The notes beneath the pieces were generated by a model that was not told the origin of the DNA, did not search any database, and worked only from the letters and a program-made list of their open reading frames with translations. Below, piece after piece: positions 16,056 to 24,187 of a DNA stretch of 64,000 bases. The position numbers and the translations under genes were made by a program. The stretch is from Clostridia bacterium (GTDB taxonomy: Bacteria; Bacillota; Clostridia; Christensenellales; Aristaeellaceae), in the NCBI GenBank assembly GCA_017460395.1, contig JAFUBA010000093.1:1-64000 (forward strand). The letters run 5' to 3'. Position 1 is the stretch's first letter, and each line of letters begins with the position of its first letter.

Positions 16056-18977
16056 ATGCAAAAGAAAACAGGGAAAAAAACAAAAATCATCAACGTGATC
16101 ATTTCAGTGCTCCTGATCCTGAGCCTTTGCGGCGGTATTGCGACGGATGTTCTCTACAGCCGCTACCAGGCGATCGTGGAATCCACCTTTGCGGACACCA
16201 GCGATATCGCGTCCCAGGAGTATCAGGATGCGGCCCTCGCTGCCTCCAGGGATCTGAACATCCGCCTGGAGGAAGAAGGCGCGGTGCTGCTCAAAAACGA
16301 GGGCAATGTGCTGCCGCTTGCAGATAAGAGCAAGGTGAACCTCTACGGCATCATGTCGGGCGGCCTGTACCTGAACGGCAGCGGCTCTTCATCCACAAAT
16401 GCGCGCTCCATCACCCTGAAGGAGGCGCTGGAAAATGACGGCATGACCGTGAACCCGGACATCTGGTCGGTGATTGAGAAAAACTATACCACCGATACGG
16501 GCTCTGCCCAGGTGGGTGATGCCAGCGACGTGGTGGAGGAACTATCCATCGACACCTACGAAGCCGGTCAGTCCTTTCAGGATGCCAGGGCATACTCGGA
16601 GATCGCCATCGTGACCATCGGCCGCACCAGCGGCGAGGGGGATGACCCCTACCGCGAAGGCAACGGACGGAAAGATCATCTGGAGATGCAAAGCGGCGAG
16701 ATCGCGCTCCTGCGCGAGCTCCACGATCAGGGATTCCGGGTGGTGACACTCATCAACTCGTCCTTTGTTCTGGAGCTGGGACCTGCCATTGCCTGTTCAG
16801 ATGCGATCCTGTGGGTCGGCGGCCCCGGAGAATACGGCATCGAGGGCATTGCGAACCTGCTCGCGGGTAAAAACGGTCTCAGCCCCTCCGGCAGGCTGTC
16901 GGACACCTGGATGTATGACCAGGAAACCTCGTCCTCCTACTACACCTCCTGGGCCGATACCAATGAATATGTGGACGAGAACGGCAAGGCCCTGAATGCC
17001 CACTATACCAACTTCAACGAGGGCATCTATGTGGGCTACAGGTGGTATGAGACGGCAGACAAAGAAGGCTTCTGGGCCGGGTACACCTCCGAGTGGACCG
17101 GGGACAGGACCGGGTATGAGGCTGTCGTCGCCTATCCCTTCGGGTATGGCCTTTCCTACACGACCTTTGAGGAGAAGCTGGCGCAGGGCAAGGGCCAGGG
17201 GGGACAGCTGGTCTTTGAGGCCGAGGTCAGAAACAGCGGAAAGCTCCCCGGAAAAGATGTGGTCGAGATCTACGTGGAGAAGCCCTACACGGACGGCGGC
17301 GCTGAGGTGCCGGTCGTGGAGCTGTTGGGATTTGCAAAGACCAGGAGTCTGAAGAGCGGGGAGAAGGAGAAGCTCTCCATCACGGTGTCCACCGATGATC
17401 TTGCCGTCTGGGATGCCAGGGCAGATGGCGGGCGCGGAGCCTATCACCTCCTTGGCGGCGAGTACACCTTCTATCTGGCAGACGGTACCACCGGCGCCCA
17501 CGTGTGGGCAAAGGATGACGCGCAGAAGGTGAGCGTACACATAGATGAAAAGGTGTATGCAGACACGCCCCGCGAGGGTGATCGCGTCGTCGCCAGGAAC
17601 CTTCTGGAGGTCACGGACTCCGACACCGGTGTCGCCTCGAATGATGACAACGCGGGTTTCCGCGAGCTCTCCCGCGCGGGCGGCTTTGAAAACGCCGGCG
17701 AGACCATTCTGGTATCCGCCTTCGATGCCATCTCCGGCCGGAAGGTGCTTTCATCCGGCAGCCCCGTCTATGAGCAGCTGATGAATCATTTTGACGACTA
17801 CAACACGGACCACTTCGAGAGCCTGACCGACGCGGACATCACCGCGGATCTGGAGATGGCAAACGGCCTGACCTTCCAGGATATGATCGAGAAGGATGCG
17901 GACGGGAACTCCTACTACAGTATCGATCAGAAGGGAAATGTCATCACGTCCCGGGTCGACTACCTTGATCCCAGATGGAACGCGCTCCTCAGCCAGATGA
18001 CCGAAAAGGAACTGAGCGAGCTCATGGGCCATGCGGGTTACGGAACCATCAAGATCGAATCGATCGGCAAGGATTACAAGTCCAAGGATTATGACGGACC
18101 TTTTGGCATCGCAAACTTCATGAAGTCCACCATGGGCATCGAGCAGAGCGCGACCTCTTTTTGCTCAGAGCCGGTCATGGCATCCACGCGGAACCTTGAT
18201 CTCATGCGCGAGCTCGGTGAGAAAATCGCAGCCGAGGCCAATGCGTGCGGATATTCCGGCATCTATGCCCCCGCAGTGAATCTGCACAGAACACCCTACG
18301 GCGGCAGGAACGCGGAGTATTTCTCCGAGGATGCGTATCTGTCGGGTGCCATGTGTGCCTGCGAGGTGCAGGGCATGATGAGCAAGGGTCTGTACGCTTT
18401 CGTCAAGCACTTTGCCTTCAACGACATTGAGGCCTGGCGCCTGTACAAGATGAACATCTGGATCAGTGAACAGGCGGCCCGCGAACTGTATCTCAAACCC
18501 TTTGAAATGGCGGTCAAGGATGGCGGGGCCACGGGCATCATGTCGTCCTACATGGTGATTGGCGGCCAGTGGACCGGTGCCAGCTACAACCTCATCAAGG
18601 GGATCCTCCGCGACGAGTGGGGCTTCCAGGGCGCCGTGGTCACAGACACCGACAATATCATGATGAACACCAACAAGATGCTGGCCGCGGGCTCCAACCT
18701 GCTTCTGGCATCCAGCTATAAAAAGAAGGTGGACAAGGCTGTCTACAAGACGGAGGAGGGCCTGAAGGCCATGAAGACCTCTGCCCGCCAGACCCTCTGG
18801 ATGATCGCCTCCGCTGCCGTGAATCGCGATATCCCGACGAGTGAGGGCAGCCAGACGACGACCAACACCCTGTTTATCGGCCTCAACTGCCTTTTCTACG
18901 GCCTGGCCGTGCTGTTTGCGGTCCTCCTCATCTGGCGGGCACGAAAAGCACGAAAGCATGCGAATCAGATAGCATAA
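16056..18977 (+). CDS. Membrane-anchored GH3 beta-glucosidase with permuted domain order
   Basis: A 973-residue glycoside hydrolase family 3 enzyme with the domains in permuted order. An N-terminal transmembrane helix (about 10-30) is followed by the GH3 C-terminal-type domain (E-E-G-A-V-L-L-K-N-E-G near 70, P-G-E-Y-G-I-E-G, Y-P-F-G-Y-G-L-S-Y-T), then a fibronectin-III-like domain (about 385-470) and last the TIM-barrel catalytic domain (about 600-900). The barrel has K-H-F-A-F-N and the nucleophile Asp in V-V-T-D-T-D. A second transmembrane helix near 945-965 with a basic tail follows. Ruminococcus albus-type beta-glucosidases share this order. Being tethered at both ends, it would act at the outer face, releasing glucose from cello-oligosaccharides or plant phenolic glucosides. 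It leads a gene run with tannases and a reductase. Confidence 0.9.
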   Translation: MQKKTGKKTKIINVIISVLLILSLCGGIATDVLYSRYQAIVESTFADTSDIASQEYQDAALAASRDLNIRLEEEGAVLLKNEGNVLPLADKSKVNLYGIMSGGLYLNGSGSSSTNARSITLKEALENDGMTVNPDIWSVIEKNYTTDTGSAQVGDASDVVEELSIDTYEAGQSFQDARAYSEIAIVTIGRTSGEGDDPYREGNGRKDHLEMQSGEIALLRELHDQGFRVVTLINSSFVLELGPAIACSDAILWVGGPGEYGIEGIANLLAGKNGLSPSGRLSDTWMYDQETSSSYYTSWADTNEYVDENGKALNAHYTNFNEGIYVGYRWYETADKEGFWAGYTSEWTGDRTGYEAVVAYPFGYGLSYTTFEEKLAQGKGQGGQLVFEAEVRNSGKLPGKDVVEIYVEKPYTDGGAEVPVVELLGFAKTRSLKSGEKEKLSITVSTDDLAVWDARADGGRGAYHLLGGEYTFYLADGTTGAHVWAKDDAQKVSVHIDEKVYADTPREGDRVVARNLLEVTDSDTGVASNDDNAGFRELSRAGGFENAGETILVSAFDAISGRKVLSSGSPVYEQLMNHFDDYNTDHFESLTDADITADLEMANGLTFQDMIEKDADGNSYYSIDQKGNVITSRVDYLDPRWNALLSQMTEKELSELMGHAGYGTIKIESIGKDYKSKDYDGPFGIANFMKSTMGIEQSATSFCSEPVMASTRNLDLMRELGEKIAAEANACGYSGIYAPAVNLHRTPYGGRNAEYFSEDAYLSGAMCACEVQGMMSKGLYAFVKHFAFNDIEAWRLYKMNIWISEQAARELYLKPFEMAVKDGGATGIMSSYMVIGGQWTGASYNLIKGILRDEWGFQGAVVTDTDNIMMNTNKMLAAGSNLLLASSYKKKVDKAVYKTEEGLKAMKTSARQTLWMIASAAVNRDIPTSEGSQTTTNTLFIGLNCLFYGLAVLFAVLLIWRARKARKHANQIA

Positions 18978-19010
18978 CCAAAAGCAGAATCAAAAAGAGG
19001 AGAAAGAAAT

Positions 19011-20570
19011 ATGTACAGGCGTTTTATGTCACTTTTCCTGGTGCTTGCCCTCTGTCTTGGCTGCATGGCTGCATGTTCTACGGCCGCGGCCGAGGAGGAA
19101 GAGGATAACAGGACCTACAGCCTGGATTTTGACCAGCAGAAAAACTGGACGATCGAGACAAAGAAGAAGGTCACCTATGGGTACACCAAGATGGTCTACT
19201 GCGAGCATCCGACCCATCCGGGGTACCAGGCCATCAACATGTATGTGCCTGCGGAGTATCTCAATGAGGACGGCAGTGTGAATACGGAGGCAAAGGTGGG
19301 GGATTACACCGCCCTGACCGCACCGATCCTCTATATCAACAGCGTGGGCGCCTACCTTGGGGTCGCGCCCTACAAGCTCAAGTCCACGGTCACCCGGGCC
19401 GGACAGAACCTGTGGTACTACAACTATCTGAAGAAGGGCTTCGTGATCGCCTTTGCGGGTGCGCGCGGCCGCACGCAGAACGTGGAGCTCCCGGACGGCA
19501 CCGCCCAGGCCGTGGGCAAAGCGCCCATCGGGCTTGTGGACCTGAAGGCCGGTATCCGCTTCCTGAAGGCCAACGCAGGGAAGTTCCCGGGGGATACGGG
19601 GAAGATCATCTCAAACGGTATGAGTGCCGGCGGCGCCATGAGCGTGCTGCTGGGCGTGACCGGCAACAGCGGGATCTATACCCCATACCTTGAGGAGATC
19701 GGCGCATGCATGGACCAGACCGACGACGTGTATGCCGTGCAGGCCTACTGTCCCATCATCGACCTGGAGAACGCCTCCCAGGCCTACGAGTGGATGTTCG
19801 GAAGCCACGAGAGCAGGGACTATCCGCAGACTGACTTCACAAAAGCCTTCAGCGCTGCCATGGCGAAGCAGTACACGGAGCGCCTGAACGGACTGGAGCT
19901 GGGTTTTGATCTGGAGGCAGACGGCAAGGGCGGCAGCTTCTATGACTGGCTCCTGAATCAGTACGAGGCCGGCTTTGAGGCCTATGTGCAGCGCGGCAAT
20001 GATCCCAAAAAGGACACGGACACCTGGGAATGGCTGAGCTATGACGAGACAGATGGCAAGGCGAAGGTAGCCTCCCTCGATGACCTCATCTCCAGCGGCT
20101 ATATCTCCCGCTCCAAGAATGTCGGCGCATTTGATGCCTACGACTGCTCCACCGCCGAGAACAGCGAGTTCGGAAAGCTCGGCGCCATTGTCGGCACGGA
20201 GGAGGAGAAGCGGCACTTCAGCACCGCCATGGCAGATCTTCTGGGAACGCTCGCCGGGGATTTTCCGGAGGAGTCTGCGGAGTATGCCGAAAAGTATGAG
20301 ACCTCGCGGGATGCGGACATTCAGGCACAGGTATGGGCCATGAACCCGTACCACTTCGTGGAGGACGGGGATACCACCAAGGCGCAGCACTTCCGCATCT
20401 GCGTCGGCACAAAGGACACCGACACGGCGCCCGTGATCGCTGCCTCCTTCGCGCTGCTGCTGAAAAAGGCCGGCATTGACACAACCTATGAGCTCATCTG
20501 GAACGAGATCCACACGGACGCGGAGTATGAAAACGGCTTCGAAGACTGGGTGGACAGCGTCTGCAGATAA
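19011..20570 (+). CDS. Tannase-like secreted esterase (first copy)
   Basis: A 519-residue alpha/beta-hydrolase resembling subtype B tannases (Lactobacillus TanB type), which hydrolyse galloyl and related phenolic esters. The signal peptide ends around A-A-C-S, where a lipobox-like L-G-C-M-A-A-C makes a lipoprotein possible. The catalytic Ser is in N-G-M-S-A-G-G-A near residue 205, followed by the family hallmark T-G-N-S-G-I-Y-T-P-Y-L. The acid and His lie near the end (G-T-K-D-T-D-T-A and N-E-I-H-T-D). An oxyanion-region K-G-F-V-I-A-F-A-G-A-R-G-R is present. It is 33 bases downstream of GH3 with AGAGGAG as ribosome site, so the two are likely co-transcribed: glycoside removal, then ester cleavage. 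Confidence 0.82.
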   Translation: MYRRFMSLFLVLALCLGCMAACSTAAAEEEEDNRTYSLDFDQQKNWTIETKKKVTYGYTKMVYCEHPTHPGYQAINMYVPAEYLNEDGSVNTEAKVGDYTALTAPILYINSVGAYLGVAPYKLKSTVTRAGQNLWYYNYLKKGFVIAFAGARGRTQNVELPDGTAQAVGKAPIGLVDLKAGIRFLKANAGKFPGDTGKIISNGMSAGGAMSVLLGVTGNSGIYTPYLEEIGACMDQTDDVYAVQAYCPIIDLENASQAYEWMFGSHESRDYPQTDFTKAFSAAMAKQYTERLNGLELGFDLEADGKGGSFYDWLLNQYEAGFEAYVQRGNDPKKDTDTWEWLSYDETDGKAKVASLDDLISSGYISRSKNVGAFDAYDCSTAENSEFGKLGAIVGTEEEKRHFSTAMADLLGTLAGDFPEESAEYAEKYETSRDADIQAQVWAMNPYHFVEDGDTTKAQHFRICVGTKDTDTAPVIAASFALLLKKAGIDTTYELIWNEIHTDAEYENGFEDWVDSVCR

Positions 20571-20578
20571 GGTAATGC

Positions 20579-20605
20579 GCCGCGCCTCCGCTCTGGAGGC
20601 GCGGC
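20579..20605 (+). other. Intercistronic hairpin without T-tract
   Basis: An 11-bp GC-rich stem (20579-20589 with 20595-20605) and a 5-base loop directly after the tannase stop. No run of Ts follows, so it is more likely an mRNA-stability or processing element than a terminator. Confidence 0.6.
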
Positions 20606-20633
20606 CGGGCCGCAAACAGGAATGGAGCAGCAA

Positions 20634-21764
20634 ATGAAACAGATTTTGAAACGCCATCTCGCCCTCATGGCCGTCCTTTGGATGGTGCTTTCCAGCGCCT
20701 GTGCCGAGCGGGCTACATCGATCTTTGTGGCCACGGACCGGCATGCGACCTATGAGACGGAGAAGGTGCAGGAAAACCAGAAGGCTGTGCCGGTGCGAGG
20801 GGAAGACGGCAGCCTGACATGGCACAATCACCTGACAGAGGTCCTGGAGAAGGTGCGGGAGGACGATCAGGCCCTGCAGCCATCCGCCGTGCTCCTCGGG
20901 GGTGATTTTGTAGGAGAGGGCGCGGACAGTGCGCTGGATGGCGAAGGAAACCCCATTGGCCAGCCGGCATTCACCATGGAGGAAGTCCAGGAGGAAATCC
21001 GAAGCGTTCTCGGGGATGGGGTGCGTACCTTTTTCACCTACGGATCCCATGACCTGCGAGAGGCAGGCGCTTACAGCGATGTCTTTCTGTCCGGTCCTGC
21101 GGCATGCGACGGCTACTACATCTATGGCATCAGCTACAGTCAGATGATTTATGGGACAGACGCGCAGGCAGCTGCGGCCGGCTATACAGGGAAGGACCTG
21201 GACGACCCGAACGGAATCTCGGCAGAAAGTGCAAGCAGAAATTTCCTGGAGTGGGTATCGGGTCTTTCTGACCACCAGCCCATCATCTTCATGACCCACG
21301 TGCCGATGCACGCCAACAGGGGAGACAACCTGGGCACGAAATACTGGCTGGAAGCACTGAAGACGGCCTGTGAGGACCACGACATTATCGTCGTGTGGGG
21401 TCACAACCATTCCTCCGAGGACCGCAAGGCGACGAGGAAGGTGGAGCAGGCGGTATACCTGGTGCCCAGGGGCGGTACCATGTCTGTGCAGACCTGGACC
21501 GAGAACGAAAAGGGCGAGGCCGTGATCCGGCAGAAGAACAATAAGCTCATGACCGAAAAGCCGGAGCTTGGATTCACCTACATGAATGCGGGCTACATTA
21601 CCCTGGGCTTTGGGACACTGCTGACCTTCCGGGACGTAAACGATGACGGCACATGGGATGAAGTGCAATTCAAGCGCTATTCCATAAGCGGAGACGGGGA
21701 GGCGGAGTTTGGCATGACCGGGCTCCCGTCGCCTTATGTGCTGGAACTTCGTTCTTTTCAGTAG
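20634..21764 (+). CDS. Secreted calcineurin-like metallophosphoesterase
   Basis: A 376-residue exported enzyme. The ATG at 20634 has GGAG six bases upstream and directly precedes the signal peptide; an ATG at 20622 lacks spacing. The metal-binding motifs of the calcineurin-like superfamily occur in order: D-R-H (instead of D-x-H) near residue 35, G-G-D-F near 85, G-S-H-D (Ser in place of the usual Asn) near 138, H-V-P-M-H near 220 and G-H-N-H near 255. It hydrolyses phosphomono- or diesters outside the membrane, but the substrate is unknown. In this operon it may supply phosphate or process phosphorylated plant compounds. The G-N-H-D to G-S-H-D change removes the Asn that usually bridges a metal and stabilises the transition state, so activity may be altered. 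Confidence 0.82.
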   Translation: MKQILKRHLALMAVLWMVLSSACAERATSIFVATDRHATYETEKVQENQKAVPVRGEDGSLTWHNHLTEVLEKVREDDQALQPSAVLLGGDFVGEGADSALDGEGNPIGQPAFTMEEVQEEIRSVLGDGVRTFFTYGSHDLREAGAYSDVFLSGPAACDGYYIYGISYSQMIYGTDAQAAAAGYTGKDLDDPNGISAESASRNFLEWVSGLSDHQPIIFMTHVPMHANRGDNLGTKYWLEALKTACEDHDIIVVWGHNHSSEDRKATRKVEQAVYLVPRGGTMSVQTWTENEKGEAVIRQKNNKLMTEKPELGFTYMNAGYITLGFGTLLTFRDVNDDGTWDEVQFKRYSISGDGEAEFGMTGLPSPYVLELRSFQ

Positions 21765-21817
21765 AGAATCACGATCTCAGGACGGAATATCAGACAACGA
21801 AGTGGAGGACACAGATC

Positions 21818-23800
21818 ATGATGAAAGACACTCAGCTGACGAGGCGCGCCTTTCTCAAGGGCAGTGCCGTGACGGCAGCGGCCGGCGCCCTCGGTGCCAT
21901 GGGCATCCCTGCGATGGAGCTGGCCGGGGCCGAGGAAAATGAACATGCGAAGGTGGTCACAAGCACAGAGGCCGCCGCTCTTCCCGTGACCAGGGAAGTA
22001 CCGGTCCCGGATAAGGTGCCCTCACCCGCGAAGACCGAGTACGAGTGCGACGTGCTGGTGATCGGGGGCGGGTTTGCGGGCCTGAACGCCGCAGCTTCTG
22101 CCAAGGAAGCCGGCCAGAATGTGGTTCTGGTGGACAAGGGCACGCCCGGTTACTCCGGTCTTTCGCCCTTTGTCAGCTCCCACCGGTGGTTCGATGCGGA
22201 AATGGGCGACGATGAGGCGGCCTTCAGGGCATGCATCAACCGAGGCAGCGAGTACATCGGCGACATGGACTGGTACGGGGTCTGGATCCGTGAGTCGAAG
22301 AAGATGTACGAGCGCCTCATGGACTGGGGCATTCTGACCCAGTACGAGACGGCCGCGGAGTCCGGCTTCTATGACAGCGCCGACTATCGGGGCTATCACA
22401 TGGCCTTTGCAAAGCAGGATCGCCGCATTCGGTTCATGGATGTGCTGCGCAGCCTCCAGATCCCGGTGGCAGATCAGACAATGATCACCAACGTCATCGT
22501 GGAGGACGGCATTGTGCGCGGTGCCATGGGCCTGCATGTGCCATCCTCCACGGTCATCACCTTCCATGCAAAAGCTGTGGTCATGGCCATGGGCGGTGGC
22601 TCCTACAAGCCCACCGGCTTCCCCACGGGCCAGGACACCTTCGATGGAGAGTACATCTGCTACCAGCTGGGGCTGCCCATCGGTGGCAAAGAGTTTGATG
22701 ACTTCCACATGACCTGCTCTCAGGCGCCCGGCAATGCCTTCCTGAACAACAACTGGACCTACCTGAACTGCATATGGCTGTGCGGCGGGGACATCACGCC
22801 CGACACGGTGAAGTCCTATGCGGACGGCAAGGGCAAGGCCATGGTGCTGGACCGCGTGACAAAGACCGTCACGGGCCTGAGTGTGAATGACGGAACAGGC
22901 CTTGAGGACCTGTCCAAGTCCTCGGTCCTCAGAAAAGGCGGTTCTGCATCCGAGAACCCCAATGAGATCCGGAAGGGCAAGCGCAGTGACACCATGTTCA
23001 AGGGCGATGTGTACGGCGCGGCTGTCGGCATGGGCGGGCACCTGAGCTGTGGCGTCTTCTGCGGCCTGGATGACCTGGAGGGCAAAACGTCCATTGACGG
23101 CCTGTACGTGGCCGGCGATGGCATGAACTGCCAGGGCCCGACGGGTGCTGCATATCCTACAGGTGTCGGCTTCACATCCTCCTTCGTGTCCCTGCAGGGC
23201 GATCATGCGGGAAAAGCTGCGGCAGCATATGCAGACAAGGTGACACTGAAGTCCATCGGCGAGGAAACGAAGCGTGAAATCACAGAGGAGATCCTTGCAC
23301 CCCTGTCCATGACCTCCGGTTTCGATCCCAACTGGGCACGGGATATGCTGGAGGGGATCATGGCACCGTACTGGGTCCTGATCTCCAAGAGCGAGGCGAA
23401 CCTGAGCGCGGCCCTCACACAGGTGCTGGCGATGAAGGAGCACGTAGTGCCGAAGCTTGCCGCTGCCACCAGCCATGATCTGCGGCTCGTACACGAGATG
23501 CGGCACAAGGTCAACAGTGCCGAGATGAAGCTGAGAGCCTCCCTGGCCAGAAAGGAAACCCGCGGCCTGAGCTACCGCAGCGACTATCCCTACCGTGATG
23601 ATGAAAATTTCCTGTGCTATATGCTGGTGGAAAAGCAGGAAGACGGCAGCATGGACGTTCGCAGGCAGCCTGTGAAGGATGAGTGGAAAGGTGACCTGAG
23701 CCTGCCGTATGCGGAGAGGTACGGCTATTATTTCCCGGGAGAGCGTGAGGCCAAGGGACTGCCTGAGGAAGAAAAGTCCAGCGGCGGCTGGGGCAAGTGA
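21818..23800 (+). CDS. Tat-exported FAD-dependent reductase (fumarate reductase/APS reductase-like flavoprotein)
   Basis: A 660-residue flavoprotein with an N-terminal twin-arginine signal (T-R-R-A-F-L-K near residues 8-14, then an Ala/Gly-rich hydrophobic stretch). The FAD Rossmann motif is V-L-V-I-G-G-G-F-A-G-L-N-A near residue 76, with the E/D acceptor in V-L-V-D-K. The C-terminal FAD-binding signature is G-L-Y-V-A-G-D-G-M-N near 430, and the helical APS-reductase/SdhA-like domain lies around 500-580. Exported flavin reductases of this superfamily pass electrons to alternative acceptors such as acrylates, cinnamates or urocanate. A matching ferredoxin starts 16 bases downstream. The neighbouring tannases and glucosidase suggest a phenolic acid liberated outside the cell as acceptor, which is an inference. 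Confidence 0.85.
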   Translation: MMKDTQLTRRAFLKGSAVTAAAGALGAMGIPAMELAGAEENEHAKVVTSTEAAALPVTREVPVPDKVPSPAKTEYECDVLVIGGGFAGLNAAASAKEAGQNVVLVDKGTPGYSGLSPFVSSHRWFDAEMGDDEAAFRACINRGSEYIGDMDWYGVWIRESKKMYERLMDWGILTQYETAAESGFYDSADYRGYHMAFAKQDRRIRFMDVLRSLQIPVADQTMITNVIVEDGIVRGAMGLHVPSSTVITFHAKAVVMAMGGGSYKPTGFPTGQDTFDGEYICYQLGLPIGGKEFDDFHMTCSQAPGNAFLNNNWTYLNCIWLCGGDITPDTVKSYADGKGKAMVLDRVTKTVTGLSVNDGTGLEDLSKSSVLRKGGSASENPNEIRKGKRSDTMFKGDVYGAAVGMGGHLSCGVFCGLDDLEGKTSIDGLYVAGDGMNCQGPTGAAYPTGVGFTSSFVSLQGDHAGKAAAAYADKVTLKSIGEETKREITEEILAPLSMTSGFDPNWARDMLEGIMAPYWVLISKSEANLSAALTQVLAMKEHVVPKLAAATSHDLRLVHEMRHKVNSAEMKLRASLARKETRGLSYRSDYPYRDDENFLCYMLVEKQEDGSMDVRRQPVKDEWKGDLSLPYAERYGYYFPGEREAKGLPEEEKSSGGWGK

Positions 23801-23815
23801 CAGGAGGGATAAAAA

Positions 23816-24094
23816 ATGAGTGTGAAGAGAGTTGACGTCAGACTCTGTATTGGGTGCGGGATGTGCATGCGTGTATGTCCCATGGACGTGTTCCGCATGA
23901 ACACGGATGAGAGAAAGTCTGTTTTAGCCTATCCGGAAAACTGCCAGAGCTGCGGACAGTGCTATTACAACTGTCCCACGGCATCCCTGACCATCGTGAA
24001 CGACATGTACGGGTATGCCCAGAGTGCCTACCGCGCACCGACGACCGTTGCCCTGAACGCGACGGACGCCACAGTGAAGCCGGACGTCTCATAA
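23816..24094 (+). CDS. 4Fe-4S dicluster ferredoxin subunit
   Basis: A 92-residue protein with two ferredoxin Cys motifs, C-I-G-C-G-M-C-M-R-V-C-P near residue 11 and C-Q-S-C-G-Q-C-Y-Y-N-C-P near residue 43. It therefore binds two [4Fe-4S] clusters and resembles the beta subunit of APS reductases. It is the electron-transfer partner of the flavoprotein immediately upstream. It has no signal peptide. If the flavoprotein is exported by Tat, this subunit would have to travel folded with it (hitchhiking) or donate electrons from the cytoplasmic side. GGAGG precedes its ATG. The C-terminal 25 residues are a low-complexity Thr/Ala tail. Confidence 0.9.
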   Translation: MSVKRVDVRLCIGCGMCMRVCPMDVFRMNTDERKSVLAYPENCQSCGQCYYNCPTASLTIVNDMYGYAQSAYRAPTTVALNATDATVKPDVS

Positions 24095-24187
24095 AAATCA
24101 CATGGTGTTCACATCTTTTTCCGAGTGGCTTCACCACAGGGTGAAGTCCCTGTGATATCATTCTCACTGTCAAAAGGAGGTTTTGAC

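Noticed and set aside
24095-24187. A possible riboswitch between the ferredoxin and second tannase genes
   Set aside because: Short self-complementary words (TTCACC/GGTGAA) occur, but the stretch is under 100 bases and no known riboswitch core could be traced.
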